From Candidatus Methanosuratincola sp. (GTDB lineage Archaea; Thermoproteota; Methanomethylicia; Methanomethylicales; Methanomethylicaceae), in assembly GCA_014361455.1 (NCBI GenBank), contig JACIVP010000009.1:1-57076 (forward strand): a DNA stretch of 57,076 bases. Direction: 5' to 3'. How positions within the stretch are numbered: the stretch's first letter is position 1; every line of letters begins with the position of its first letter. Positions 1 to 8,492 of this stretch are shown in pieces. Below the pieces are notes generated by a model that saw only the letters and a program-made list of their open reading frames with translations, had not been told where the DNA came from and made no database searches. A program made the position numbers and the translations under genes.

Positions 1-89
1 GACCATTGAATCTCGCTATGGACTGAGACTGCGATGAGGGCGATAGTGAAAACAAGCGCAAAGATAGGCAGAGCCAGCACCTTCCTCAA
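1..89 (-). CDS. N-terminal fragment of an exported or membrane protein (cut by window edge)
   Basis: A reading frame on the minus strand begins at a TTG codon (87-89) directly after the TGA stop of the upstream gene and stays open to base 1. The 29 visible residues start with Met-Arg-Lys, then about 20 hydrophobic residues (LALPIFALVFTIALIAVSV), then polar residues. That is the layout of a signal peptide or membrane anchor. The stop-start contact with the 160-residue membrane protein implies one operon. The function is not recognisable from this fragment, and the non-ATG start makes the exact start uncertain. Confidence 0.45.
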   Translation of the reverse strand, partial: MRKVLALPIFALVFTIALIAVSVHSEIQW

Positions 90-572
90 TCATCGTGCCC
101 CCGTCGGGATTATTATCATGTACCTGAATTCACCCTCGAACCCTTTCGATTCAACCTCTACAACATTGTCCACGCCCGCCTGGATGAGCGTGACAAAGCA
201 GCAGGAGGCTATGGATGTGTTGGTAACCAGCGTTTGGTTTACGTAAGTCTCTCCGAGAGGTATCCCGTTGAAAGTTATGTCGATATTACCAGCAGTCTTT
301 ATCAAGAGTGGCTGGATCCCAAGGGTCATTATTGACTGCCCTCCCGCGCCTGCGTATCCGAAGATGTCCGTTACGGTCTGCCCCGCCGCTATCGTGAAGT
401 TCTCCGAGACGTAGGTCTGATCGTCGATCCATCCCTTCGGCAGCGTTACTGGCTGGAATGGGCTGAAATAAGGATGAGCGCTGAGGAAGACTGCCAAGAG
501 GGAGACCATCCCCACGGTCGACACGGTAAGCACCACAAACATCACCCTCAGGGGTTGTGAGACCTGTCCCAT
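90..572 (-). CDS. Membrane-anchored extracytoplasmic protein, unknown function
   Basis: The 160-residue protein has one hydrophobic segment at residues 10-31 and then about 125 polar, beta-rich residues that should lie outside the cell. The ectodomain has several N-x-S/T sequons (near 58, 112 and 118) and a Cys-Cys pair at 124-125. I recognise no family. It is the first gene of a leftward operon, with the next gene starting at its stop codon. It is divergent from a polytopic protein at 709 that also carries Cys pairs on a predicted loop, so the two may work together; that is inference. Confidence 0.6.
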   Translation of the reverse strand: MGQVSQPLRVMFVVLTVSTVGMVSLLAVFLSAHPYFSPFQPVTLPKGWIDDQTYVSENFTIAAGQTVTDIFGYAGAGGQSIMTLGIQPLLIKTAGNIDITFNGIPLGETYVNQTLVTNTSIASCCFVTLIQAGVDNVVEVESKGFEGEFRYMIIIPTGAR

Positions 573-708
573 TTTTTGTCATCTATAGATTCAGGGCAAC
601 GATAAATAAACTTTCCACCGCCCTTTTTTGTTTCAGAGTTCAATTCCACAGCCCTTAACTCCACACATATATACCAGTCTCTCAGTTACTTACCATGGAG
701 AGCGAAAG

Positions 709-1500
709 ATGATCTGGACACCTCTCACAACAGTGATGACAGTACTCGGCATCTTCGGGCTGGTGCTGGTCATATACGCCTCCGGGAAGGCGTACACAAT
801 CAACAAGAGGATCGCCAAGGCTGGGCTCGAGGAGAAGTACCTCTTGGAGAAGAACTACTACCTCCTATCGACCGTAGTCTGGGTTATCTTGGTATCGAGG
901 ATAATCGCGGGCGGGCTCTTCTGGGTTACGAACGAGAGCCTGATACCGCTGATACCAGGGGCCATGTGCCAGTTCGGCGTCAGCCAGGCCGGGAGCCCGT
1001 ACTCGTGGATAGACACCGGCGTGAAGCTGGTTGTGATCTTCGCGTATGGGATATGGCTGGTGCTCGACCTCATCAACCGGAGGGTCAAGGGGAGCCCCCT
1101 GCTGCAACCCCTCTCGAAGATCTTCATACTCTTGGTTCCACTGCTGCTCCTGGATACGATGCTAGACTTGGCGTTCTATTTCACGGTGAGCCCGGTGACC
1201 GTCCCCTGCTGCAGGACAGTCTTCACAGAGGCATCCCCGGTCCCCTGCCCGTACTGCTTCATCTTCCACGACGCACCAATGTTCCTCGTCGTGATAATCA
1301 GCTACGGGCTCTCGATCGCGCTCGTGCTATGGGGATTTGTTGTCAGGCACTATACAGTGAGGGTCAAGGAGATAGAGCCGGTCGGGAACGATGCAACGAG
1401 GAAGCTCGTCACGGTTGCGCTGGTATTCGCGGTAATCGGAACGGTTGCGCTGGTGCCGGCGATAATCCAGGTGCTGGGCGGAGGGCCTCTCCTCCACTAG
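709..1500 (+). CDS. Polytopic membrane protein with paired cysteines, unknown function
   Basis: The 263-residue protein has about six membrane segments (roughly 7-24, 51-72, 104-122, 138-158, 190-212 and 232-256). Its most telling feature is a loop at 160-190 holding a Cys-Cys pair (167-168) and a CPYC motif (180-183), plus a lone Cys in GAMCQFG (87). Such motifs suggest thiol-disulphide exchange or metal binding, but I cannot name a family. I chose the ATG at 709 over an in-frame upstream codon because GGAG precedes it by a few bases and a TATA-like CACATATATA lies just upstream at about 664-673. It is followed after 10 bases by a second membrane protein. Confidence 0.6.
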   Translation: MIWTPLTTVMTVLGIFGLVLVIYASGKAYTINKRIAKAGLEEKYLLEKNYYLLSTVVWVILVSRIIAGGLFWVTNESLIPLIPGAMCQFGVSQAGSPYSWIDTGVKLVVIFAYGIWLVLDLINRRVKGSPLLQPLSKIFILLVPLLLLDTMLDLAFYFTVSPVTVPCCRTVFTEASPVPCPYCFIFHDAPMFLVVIISYGLSIALVLWGFVVRHYTVRVKEIEPVGNDATRKLVTVALVFAVIGTVALVPAIIQVLGGGPLLH

Positions 1501-1510
1501 GTGATGGTGC

Positions 1511-1915
1511 ATGGTCTCGAAGCGCGCTGCAGCAATAATTGCGGTGGTCATTGCGGGGCTGATCCTCTCAGCGGCAACCGTGCTCTACCTGAAGGGGAAA
1601 CAGTCAGCGCTGGCAGAGGAGACTGGGATCAGCGTCACTGGTGTTGAGCTGAACAGGAGGATGAATGTCCTCGTCGGGGTGAACATCACCTCGTCACTGG
1701 ACTCGACAGTCGGGATAAAGTCTGCGAGCCTGGTCAAGATACAGTCGGGCATCGCAGTTGAGTCGACCGAATTCAAGCCATTGAGGCAGGTCGAAGCGCA
1801 TTCCCAGGCATACATCCCAATCGGTTTCAGCCTGGACCCTGAGGGGGCAGACTACTTCCTATACCTGGTCACTGACAGGGGTACGGCCGTGAGGCACAGG
1901 CTCTCGTATCCGTGA
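1511..1915 (+). CDS. Small membrane-anchored protein, unknown function
   Basis: The 134-residue protein has a basic N-terminus, one membrane segment at residues 7-27 and a beta-rich domain of about 105 residues, with no cysteine. The start ATG lies 10 bases after the preceding stop, so the two genes are probably co-transcribed. The ectodomain resembles in style the immunoglobulin-like or LEA-like domains common in archaeal surface proteins, but I recognise no family. Confidence 0.55.
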   Translation: MVSKRAAAIIAVVIAGLILSAATVLYLKGKQSALAEETGISVTGVELNRRMNVLVGVNITSSLDSTVGIKSASLVKIQSGIAVESTEFKPLRQVEAHSQAYIPIGFSLDPEGADYFLYLVTDRGTAVRHRLSYP

Positions 1916-1930
1916 TCCTTTTCCCATAAG

Positions 1931-1963
1931 CGATTTATATTTGTGTGATAGATCACATATTCA
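1931..1963 (+). promoter_or_regulatory. TATA box of a leaderless DUF134 gene
   Basis: GATTTATAT at 1932-1940 is a good archaeal TATA box. It sits about 25 bases before the ATG at 1963, the expected distance to a transcription start, so this mRNA is probably leaderless. The spacing decides in favour of ATG 1963 rather than the in-frame GTG at 1945. Confidence 0.6.
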
Positions 1964-2367
1964 TGTCACGGGGTTTCTGCAAAAGGTGTAGGAGGGGCTG
2001 CGTCGGAAGGATACCCAAGAATGTAAATATCTCGAAAGTTCCTGTAGCTGAGGCCCTAGTGCCATTCCCAGTCGAGAGGGCGCCCCCGATCGAGCTCGAC
2101 CTAGCGGAGCTCGAGGCTATGCGGCTAGTGGAGCTGGAGAAGCTCTCGTACGACGAGGCGGGCATGGTCATGGGGATCTCCAGGAATACGATTTGGCGGT
2201 TGGTTGAGAGTGGGAAGGAAAAGATGATCTCTGCGTTCTTCGAGGGGAGGAAGGTCGAGCTTCACAGGGTTGCACCCCTGGATCATAGCCCTAGCAGCGG
2301 CAGGTCAAGCCAGCGTGTAAGCAAGGAGCGAGACCCCGAGGATGGCACAGTAGACCGAGAAGATTGA
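1963..2367 (+). CDS. DUF134 family DNA-binding protein
   Basis: The 134-residue protein matches the DUF134 layout: an N-terminal Cys cluster (FCKRCRRGCVGRIP), an ELDLAELEAMRLVELEKLSY segment, and a helix-turn-helix resembling a sigma-factor region 4 (YDEAGMVMGISRNTIWRLVE). DUF134 proteins are presumed transcription regulators, often with a metal-binding N-terminus; the target here is unknown. The start follows from the TATA spacing. The last 21 codons overlap the 3' end of uppP on the other strand and encode a polar tail that is probably not part of the fold. Confidence 0.8.
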   Translation: MSRGFCKRCRRGCVGRIPKNVNISKVPVAEALVPFPVERAPPIELDLAELEAMRLVELEKLSYDEAGMVMGISRNTIWRLVESGKEKMISAFFEGRKVELHRVAPLDHSPSSGRSSQRVSKERDPEDGTVDRED

Positions 2368-3075
2368 GAAGCGATCCGAGAGGACTGCCCGCTTCACTAT
2401 CCCTATGGACGCGTATCCGACGAATGCAGACGCCAAGAAGCCAGCGAGGTAATCCCACCCGAGTGATAATGCCTGGACCCCGGGGAGTTCGAATACAAAT
2501 GCGCCAAGGATCACGGGGATCGAAAGAAGGAATGAGAACCTGAAGGCGGATCCCTTCTCTACGCCGGATAGAAGCGCTGAGGAGATCGTCATGCCGCTTC
2601 TCGAGACGCCTGGGGCGATCGCGAGTGCTTGGAATGTGCCTATGAGGAGCGCCCTCGCAGCGTCCACGCTTTTCTTCCCCCCACCGACGACCTTTGAGAA
2701 GGCGAGTGAAGCGGCGGTGATCAGGAATCCGATCCCGACTGCTAAGAGGCTCTGGAACAGGTTCTCGAAGAGGTCGTTGAGGAAGTAGCCTGCCAAGGCG
2801 GCGGGCACCGTGCCGACGGCGAGGAGAACTGCAGTTCTGAACCCCTCAGACTTCGTCTCCATCCTCAGGACGGACCGCACGATCCAGATAATCTCCCCCC
2901 TGAAGTAGGCGCAGACCGCAACTAGTGTTCCGAGGTGGAGGGTAAGGTCGAAAAGGATCGGGACGCTCAGCCCCATCGTCTCCTGTAGGAGCACGAGGTG
3001 ACCGGAGCTGGATATCGGGAGCCACTCTGTGATGCCTTGGACAATGCCTAGCGCGATCGCCTGTATAAGGTCCAA
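2305..3075 (-). CDS. uppP: Undecaprenyl-diphosphatase family protein (UppP/BacA)
   Basis: UppP proteins are integral membrane phosphatases that recycle polyprenyl diphosphate lipid carriers; in archaea the carrier would be a dolichol- or undecaprenol-like lipid used for glycan export. The 256-residue length and both signature motifs fit: GITEWLPISSSGHL at residues 14-27 and APGVSRSGMTI near 157-167. About eight hydrophobic segments are visible. It is the last gene of the leftward thiL / radical SAM / uspA / uppP run and converges with DUF134, overlapping it by 63 bases. Confidence 0.92.
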   Translation of the reverse strand: MDLIQAIALGIVQGITEWLPISSSGHLVLLQETMGLSVPILFDLTLHLGTLVAVCAYFRGEIIWIVRSVLRMETKSEGFRTAVLLAVGTVPAALAGYFLNDLFENLFQSLLAVGIGFLITAASLAFSKVVGGGKKSVDAARALLIGTFQALAIAPGVSRSGMTISSALLSGVEKGSAFRFSFLLSIPVILGAFVFELPGVQALSLGWDYLAGFLASAFVGYASIGIVKRAVLSDRFSIFSVYCAILGVSLLAYTLA

Positions 3076-3088
3076 GTCAAAAACCGCC

Positions 3089-3538
3089 TTAGACAGTATC
3101 CTGGTCCCCGCAGGGTCTCACGACGAAGACCGGGCATGGGGCATTGTTGACCACACTGTTGGCAACGCTCCCCATCAGGAGCATTCGTATCCTGCTCTGG
3201 CCACGCGCGCCTATCACTATCATGTCAGCGGACTTGTCCTTCGCTATCTGGGCGATTCGCATTCCGGCGTTCCCGACGGAGAAGTCGAGAATCGCGGTGG
3301 GGCGCACGGACCTTTCCTCGGCCACCCTAACGGCGCTGCTGAGGATCGACTGCCCAGCCTCCTCGAGCTCCTTGGCCGCGACCTGGATCCCGCTCACGTC
3401 TTGGACCGGCGGGATCGAGACTACATGGAGGATCAGCAGCTCAGATCCGAAGATCCTCGCAAAGTGGCAGGCCCACTCAACCACCCTGCTGGTGGCAGGC
3501 GACCCATCCACGGGCACGAGTATTTTCTTTATCTCCAT
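3089..3538 (-). CDS. Universal stress protein (UspA family), ATP-binding type
   Basis: The 149-residue protein opens with the typical IKKILVPVDGSPAT strand and loop. It ends with the nucleotide-binding motif G-x2-G-x9-G-S seen as GARGQSRIRMLLMGS, followed by VANSVVNNAPCPVFVV. That places it in the ATP-binding UspA subgroup. These proteins are cytoplasmic dimers linked to stress survival; the precise role is unknown. It lies 40 bases after the radical SAM gene and 13 bases before uppP, consistent with one transcript. Confidence 0.92.
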   Translation of the reverse strand: MEIKKILVPVDGSPATSRVVEWACHFARIFGSELLILHVVSIPPVQDVSGIQVAAKELEEAGQSILSSAVRVAEERSVRPTAILDFSVGNAGMRIAQIAKDKSADMIVIGARGQSRIRMLLMGSVANSVVNNAPCPVFVVRPCGDQDTV

Positions 3539-3578
3539 GGGTAATGAGTTGCCCGCATCAGATTAAAGAGTTTTGCCC

Positions 3579-5282
3579 TCAAAACTCCAAGAACGGGGCC
3601 ATCCGCGCGAGGGCTGGGACATCTCCGAACTTCTCCATGAAGGAGTTGAGGTCTGGGAAAGGGCGGCTCAGCACGATCGAGGCGGCTCTCTTCGAACCCA
3701 CGCCAGGTATGCTCTCGAGCTCCCTGAGGGCGAGGTCGTTCATCCTGACTGGAAAGCGAATGCCCCCTACAGACCTCGGGCCGTGCGAGACTACCAAGAT
3801 GTCCAGGAACGACCCCACCCCGACCTGCCTCGGGATCCCAACCAGCACGGGGTAGGATCCGATCTGGCGACCCCAAGTCATCCCTCCCTGGATCAGCTCT
3901 GTCCGCACCCTTCTGAGGACGGTGAAGGCAGGAACCACCCGCCTCATCATGGGAAGGTCGATCTCCTGCCTCACCCTAAGCTTGTGGGAGAAGAATAGGT
4001 GGCGATGCTTCCTCGCGAAGTAGTCCCCAGCTGACTCCATTCTCGTCGAAGGCATAACCATCACCTGCCTCAGGTTCACGCGCCTGAAGAGGAGCCCGGA
4101 ATCGAGCGCCTCCTTCATGAAGTCGAAGTTCATTTCATAGGTACTCTTCGTCTCCCCAGGGAGACCGTAGACGAAGTTCAGGCCAGGGAGCAGGTGGGGC
4201 ATACCGCTCTCGCCTCTCTCCGCCCCGATCCTGTTTATCAGCAAGACAGCTCTCATTGCACCATCGTACCCAACCTTCAGGTTATTCCTCCTGATCACCT
4301 CCTCATCCAAAGATTCTATGCCCAGCGCGGCAGTGTCCCCAGAGGTGTGTTGCCTTACGACCTCCCTCAGCGCCTTCTCGGAGAGCTCAGGGTACTCGGC
4401 TATCGTAGCCGGGTTGCAGTTGTCGATGTGCAGTACCCGGAGCGACGGGGCAGCCTTCCGGATCGAGGAGAAGAGGCGTCGTATCGCCGATGGGTTCGGC
4501 GCTGGGCACGCCAAGCCCGTGTCCTTGGACCCATATATCAGGAGGTCGGGCTGCCTCCCGATCCTGAAGTTCACAGCACCCTCCGAGTGGAGCGCGGCCA
4601 CCTCACGGGCGATACCCCTCACGCTCCTGAACTCAGGGTACCCGTGAAGCGGCTCTGTGCAGAATGAGCATCCCCCTACGATGGAGCGCGGGCAGCCCCG
4701 GTAGGTCTCGATCTCGCAGATGAGGCTTTCTGGGGAGAGCGGGTGCTGCCGTATCACCCTTGCGCCCCTTTCCGCGAACGCGTCTGATCCCCCGGCGCTC
4801 TCCCGGACGGAGTCGAGTTCGACCCTATCGCTGAACTTCTCCTTCATCAGGCGGTAAACCACCACCTCGGGGTCGCCGGTTATCACAAAGTCATAGAGGT
4901 CGCGAATGTCTTTCGAAACGCATCTTCTTCCGCCACCTCTCCCAAAGCCAAACTTTGCGGCGGGACCGCAGATCGCCTTGTACTTTGATCCTAGCAGCCC
5001 CGGCAGGCGGACGGCGTCGTTGTAGGTTGCGGGCGCTCCCGAGAGGTACTTCCCCGGCACGGTAACCCCGGCGATCAGGACCGAGAGATCCGAGGCTTGG
5101 GAGAGGCGCCTGAGCCCTTCTCGGTCCCGCCTCGCAGCGTCTATTGTCAGATAGAGGATCTCAGCTTCGGGCGAGGCGCACCAAACCGCGCCGGCTATAT
5201 ACCTGGGATAGATGTCAATGTAAGGCGGGACGCCCAGCCCTGCAGGCTCGTCGGTGTAGCCGTCTATTATGAGGATGCGCAT
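3579..5282 (-). CDS. Radical SAM protein with C-terminal helix-hairpin-helix (COG1031 type)
   Basis: The 567-residue protein has an N-terminal alpha/beta region (about 1-180), then a radical SAM core whose cluster cysteines are spaced C-x7-C-x2-C (CPRSIVGGCSFC), as in COG1031 rather than the usual C-x3-C-x2-C. A helix-hairpin-helix near 505-525 (LESIPGVGSKRAA) suggests nucleic acid contact. The reaction is not known for this family; the HhH domain would fit a tRNA or DNA substrate, but that is inference. It follows thiL by 15 bases, so the two are probably co-transcribed. Confidence 0.85.
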   Translation of the reverse strand: MRILIIDGYTDEPAGLGVPPYIDIYPRYIAGAVWCASPEAEILYLTIDAARRDREGLRRLSQASDLSVLIAGVTVPGKYLSGAPATYNDAVRLPGLLGSKYKAICGPAAKFGFGRGGGRRCVSKDIRDLYDFVITGDPEVVVYRLMKEKFSDRVELDSVRESAGGSDAFAERGARVIRQHPLSPESLICEIETYRGCPRSIVGGCSFCTEPLHGYPEFRSVRGIAREVAALHSEGAVNFRIGRQPDLLIYGSKDTGLACPAPNPSAIRRLFSSIRKAAPSLRVLHIDNCNPATIAEYPELSEKALREVVRQHTSGDTAALGIESLDEEVIRRNNLKVGYDGAMRAVLLINRIGAERGESGMPHLLPGLNFVYGLPGETKSTYEMNFDFMKEALDSGLLFRRVNLRQVMVMPSTRMESAGDYFARKHRHLFFSHKLRVRQEIDLPMMRRVVPAFTVLRRVRTELIQGGMTWGRQIGSYPVLVGIPRQVGVGSFLDILVVSHGPRSVGGIRFPVRMNDLALRELESIPGVGSKRAASIVLSRPFPDLNSFMEKFGDVPALARMAPFLEF

Positions 5283-5297
5283 CTGCTCGCCAGCCCC

Positions 5298-6311
5298 CTA
5301 TGGATACCTCAGGTGCTCCCAGCCTCTCGCCCCTACGGGGAGCTCCGATCTGCCGCCTGTGTCGCTTACGAAGACGCCCTGACCTTCAACTACATTGCCT
5401 ATCTGGATAAGGCGACCTCCGATCCCTGCTGCCACCCTTTGAGCCTCCTCGAGCATCTCTGGCCTGACTGTCAGGACGATTTCGTATTCCTCACCGCCGT
5501 AGAGCGCAAGTCCATCAGCCGAGATTTTGTGGATCGAGGCGAACTCTTCAGCTGCCCTGGACACGGGCACCTTGGAGAGCACAAGGCGGACCCCACTCGA
5601 CTTCGCGAGCTCGTGGAGGGTGAAAGCGAGCCCGTCGCTCGAGTCCATCGAGGAGGTGACTGCCCCTGTCTCGGCGAGGGCGACGCCCAGCTTGACCCTC
5701 GCTTCAGGGTGGTAGATGCTCCTGAGCAGCCTCCTCCTTAATTTGCTCGGTGCGCACTTCCCATTCAGTAGGATCTCAAGGGCGGAGGCAGTGTCGCCGA
5801 ACAGACCGGTGACTGCCAGCAGATCCCCTGGGGACGCGCCAGACCTCTTCACGAGGCGGTTGGCGAACCCGACCATGAATCCGGCCACAACGAGGTCCCT
5901 AGACTCGCCCAGGTCTCCGCCGAGGAACTTCAGGTCATACTCCTCGCATGCGGAGAGGATTCCATCGACCAAACCCATGAGGCTACCGGAACGGTACCCA
6001 GGCGGAATCCCCATCGAGTGCATGAATGCATGCGGCATGGCTCCCTTCGCCGCGAGATCGCTTGCGCACATCACGACGGACTTCCTCCCCATCTGGGAGT
6101 GGTGCATCCCCTTCGGTGCATCGGTTCGCCTCACGAACATATCCGTCTTGAGAACCAAGTACCGCCCGTCCTGGAGGGGGATGGCGGAGGCGTCGTCAGG
6201 GTGGGGCAGGGGGCTTTCCAAGCGGGCGCGGGGGGACTTACGGTCGACGAGCGTCCAGATCAGATCGATGATCCCCCTCTCACCGATATCCCGTGCCCGA
6301 GACCGCGCCAT
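5298..6311 (-). CDS. thiL: Thiamine-monophosphate kinase
   Basis: ThiL phosphorylates thiamine monophosphate to the diphosphate cofactor using ATP in the cytoplasm. The 337-residue protein has the early GERGIIDLIW segment, the metal and ATP binding HPDDASAI motif, a KTDMFVRRTD strand, a GGDLGES loop and a central SMDSSDGLA motif, all as in PurM-like ThiL proteins. Length is normal. It is the first gene of the leftward run and its start faces the tRNA-Thr promoter region. No THI-box riboswitch is evident in the short upstream gap. Confidence 0.93.
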   Translation of the reverse strand: MARSRARDIGERGIIDLIWTLVDRKSPRARLESPLPHPDDASAIPLQDGRYLVLKTDMFVRRTDAPKGMHHSQMGRKSVVMCASDLAAKGAMPHAFMHSMGIPPGYRSGSLMGLVDGILSACEEYDLKFLGGDLGESRDLVVAGFMVGFANRLVKRSGASPGDLLAVTGLFGDTASALEILLNGKCAPSKLRRRLLRSIYHPEARVKLGVALAETGAVTSSMDSSDGLAFTLHELAKSSGVRLVLSKVPVSRAAEEFASIHKISADGLALYGGEEYEIVLTVRPEMLEEAQRVAAGIGGRLIQIGNVVEGQGVFVSDTGGRSELPVGARGWEHLRYP

Positions 6312-6394
6312 CGAGAAGCCTCCAGCGAACCTGCAGTTACAGAATGGATGGAAAAGGATTTATTTTTTGGCATTCCTTTAGACCGGTGGGATAT

Positions 6395-6471
6395 GCCTTA
6401 GTGGCTCAGCCCGGCAGAGCGACGGTTTCGTAAACCGTTGGTCGGGGGTTCAAATCCCCCCTAAGGCTCCA
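6395..6471 (+). tRNA. tRNA-Thr (anticodon CGU), CCA encoded
   Basis: The cloverleaf is complete: acceptor GCCTTAG pairs with CTAAGGC, anticodon stem ACGGT/ACCGT encloses TTCGTAA (anticodon CGT in DNA), and the T-arm is GGGGGTTCAAATCCCCC. Discriminator T then CCA is typical of archaeal tRNA-Thr. A T-rich TATA-like tract at about 6356-6366 lies 30-40 bases upstream. Its 3' 48 bases are duplicated at 11021-11068, showing that it was an integration target. Confidence 0.97.
6424..6471 (+). repeat. attL: left copy of a 48-base direct repeat inside tRNA-Thr
   Basis: The 3' 48 bases of tRNA-Thr(CGU), from the anticodon stem through CCA, are repeated exactly at 11021-11068 in the same orientation. 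Identity ends sharply on both sides. An integrase remnant starts 66 bases inside. This is the footprint of tRNA-targeting site-specific integration. Confidence 0.88.
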
Positions 6472-6537
6472 TTTGACCTTTTCTTCGGAAGAAAAGCTCA
6501 ACCAAAAGAAGGTTTTTCTGAACGTTGTTCAGGGCTA

Positions 6538-7361
6538 ATGGTACAGTACAGTGACGAACAAGTCTTCCGTTTTACCAAGATCCTGGAAAGGAAATTGTTG
6601 ACTAGGAGGACTGTCCAGAGCTATGCCAATATCCTGAAGCGGTTCCTGATGGAGTTTGATGGCATGGATGTAAACCCCGATGCAGTGCAGAAGTACCTTT
6701 CCAAGTTCAAGAGCAAGAGCACATACAGGAACCATCTGTCCACACTGAGGGTATACTTCCGAAGTCTTGGGCATGGAGGACTTTGCGGGGTTCAAGTTCC
6801 CGTCTGTCACTATATCCCCCAAGCCCATACCATCGAAGGAGGACCTAAAAGTTCTATGATTCAATCAGGAGCGCGAAGGAAAGAGCGCTCTTCTTGATGT
6901 TTGCCTCTTCAGGCCTGAGGGGGAAGCTGTTAGACCTAAAGATGGGCGAGATAGACTTCAGTAAGAGGATGCTGATGGCGAAAAAGGAAGGGAAAAACAA
7001 GCATGTCTGGGTGGCGTTCTACAATTCAGAGACAGAAGAGGCACTCGACGAATACTTGAAAAATAAGGGGGGAAGAGAAGAGGTTTTTCATCCAATCAGA
7101 AGCAGAAGTTAAAATAATATGGAAAGAAGCCAGGCAGAAGACCTGCCTAGAGATAACCCCCCCAAGTCCTGAGGGAGTGGTTTGCTGAAGAAATGAGCGG
7201 CCTGGGCGTCCCCGAGCGCTACATAGATGCGTTCTGCGGCAGGGTCCCCTGGTCAGTCCTGGCCAGGCACTACACCGACTACCGCCCTGAGAAGCTGAAG
7301 GCCATATACGACAAGGAGGGGCCGAAGGCGCTGTCGTATGGGCTGACGTATCTGGACTCCT
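6538..7361 (+). pseudogene. Tyrosine recombinase (integrase) pseudogene
   Basis: Integrase pieces lie in order across different frames. The N-terminal SAM-like domain (residues 1-78 from ATG 6538) includes RRTVQSYANILKRFLMEF. A second frame continues with MEDFAGFKFPSVTISPKPIP to an in-frame TGA. A third frame at 6897-7112 carries the box I arginine (ASSGLRGKLLDLK). A last frame includes VLREWFAEEM and the tyrosine region RVPWSVLARHYTDYRPEKLK. With at least two frameshifts and stops it cannot make an active enzyme. It sits just inside attL, the standard place for an element's own integrase. Confidence 0.88.
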
Positions 7362-7547
7362 CACAAGTCGTATCTCTCAAGGAGGGTGGGAGTGCTGGTT
7401 CCGGAGTTCCGGAACAGCGTTTACAGCTAATTGCAGGTTGCGAGGTGCCAGTAGCAAAAAGTAATGAGCGGCCCATTACGGAGGCTTTTTACGATGACGC
7501 AAATTTAATCAAAGTCAAATTTATGAAGGCTGAGGAAAAAGAAATGA

Positions 7548-7736
7548 TTGAAGAAGAACAAGCCGAAGAACGCCCCCTCAGCAGAGTACATAGAAATAAA
7601 GGCGGGCGACTTTGTCCACAGAGCCCCACTGACAGAAGAAGGCCTAGAATTGAGCGAACCTTACTTGAGCAACCTAATGATCAGAGCGCTCGAAAAGAAG
7701 TTGAATCGACAGACGGTTGGCTCCCCACGTGGATGA
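7548..7736 (+). CDS. Small element-borne protein or gene remnant
   Basis: A 62-codon frame opens at TTG directly after a TGA. It has a believable composition (for example AEYIEIKAGDFVHRAPLTEE) and a charged helix near the end (LSNLMIRALEKKLNRQ). An overlapping frame just upstream, MKAEEKEMIEEEQAEE, may be the original N-terminus joined by a frameshift. I recognise no family. It lies between the integrase pseudogene and the internal repeats of the element. Confidence 0.3.
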   Translation: MKKNKPKNAPSAEYIEIKAGDFVHRAPLTEEGLELSEPYLSNLMIRALEKKLNRQTVGSPRG

Positions 7737-7872
7737 AGAAAAGGCAAATAAGTCGAGTCCTGGCTTGAGGTTGGTCGACCCCCCGCCCCTCCAGAGCCCT
7801 TTCTTCCCTCCTCTTTTCCCTCTCTTTTCCCATTCCCGCTCCCCTCACCCTTTGTTTTGTTTGCCAGCCCGC

Positions 7873-7910
7873 CATGGGGCCGCTTCGTCTTGCGCATCAG
7901 AACTGCAAGA
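7873..7910 (+). repeat. 38-base direct repeat, copy 1
   Basis: The 38 bases beginning CATGGGGCCGCTTCG are repeated exactly at 7944-7981, a period of 71 bases. The copies flank 33 unique bases. They lie in the downstream part of a decayed minus-strand reading frame, so this looks like a small tandem duplication rather than an array. Confidence 0.85.
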
Positions 7911-7943
7911 CAAAAGGAGAGCTTCCTTTGGAATTGGTTGACA

Positions 7944-7981
7944 CATGGGGCCGCTTCGTCTTGCGCATCAGAACTGCAAGA
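7944..7981 (+). repeat. 38-base direct repeat, copy 2
   Basis: Exact second copy of 7873-7910. Only two copies are present, so a CRISPR array is excluded. Confidence 0.85.
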
Positions 7982-8165
7982 GCCTGCTCTGGTTCTTGGG
8001 GAGCAGCTTGGGCAGGTCCTCCTCGACCACGCACTGCGTGAACCCACAGACCCTCTCCACTTTCCTCTTGACTCCGATGAGCTTGTTCTTCTAGTGGGTC
8101 GCGTCGTTATCAGCGCGTAGGTCTTTGCCACGGTCTTGCCCTGGACTCTGACAGATGCAAGACAT
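7968..8165 (-). pseudogene. Fragment of an unrecognised gene
   Basis: Two minus-strand frames read like genuine protein and join by a frameshift near 8090: LASVRVQGKTVAKTYALITT, then KNKLIGVKRKVERVCGFTQC continuing with VVEEDLPKLLPKNQSRLLQF to a TGA at 7968-7970. No start or domain can be named. It may be the 3' end of an element gene. Confidence 0.3.
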
Positions 8166-8492
8166 CTTCTTTGGTGGTTCGTCCCGGCGTTGAGAATCGT
8201 TACTGCCTGTTATGCAGTAGATTGGGATATACTCGATGGACTTTCGACATAGATAGACCGATGGCAATAATGGACCGCGATATGCAATGCCAAACCCCGG
8301 GAGAATTACTGCCGTACCAACCAGAGGCGATATTAGAAGTTAATCTGCGTGGCATGAAGCAGCAACCGCCAGCTTCGAAGATGTGGGCCACCAGCCAAGG
8401 ATTGCGTCTTTCATGAAAGAAAGATATTTGAATCATAGGACATATTAATATCGCCAACGTTAACAGTTAACCAATGATGGAGCAGCGCAGAA

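Noticed and set aside
7873-7981. CRISPR array
   Set aside because: Only two repeat copies exist with one 33-base gap, and no cas gene is in the window.
8171-8457. Short frames upstream of the ABC exporter
   Set aside because: Neither strand gives a plausible protein. The region is better read as decayed DNA and the exporter promoter.
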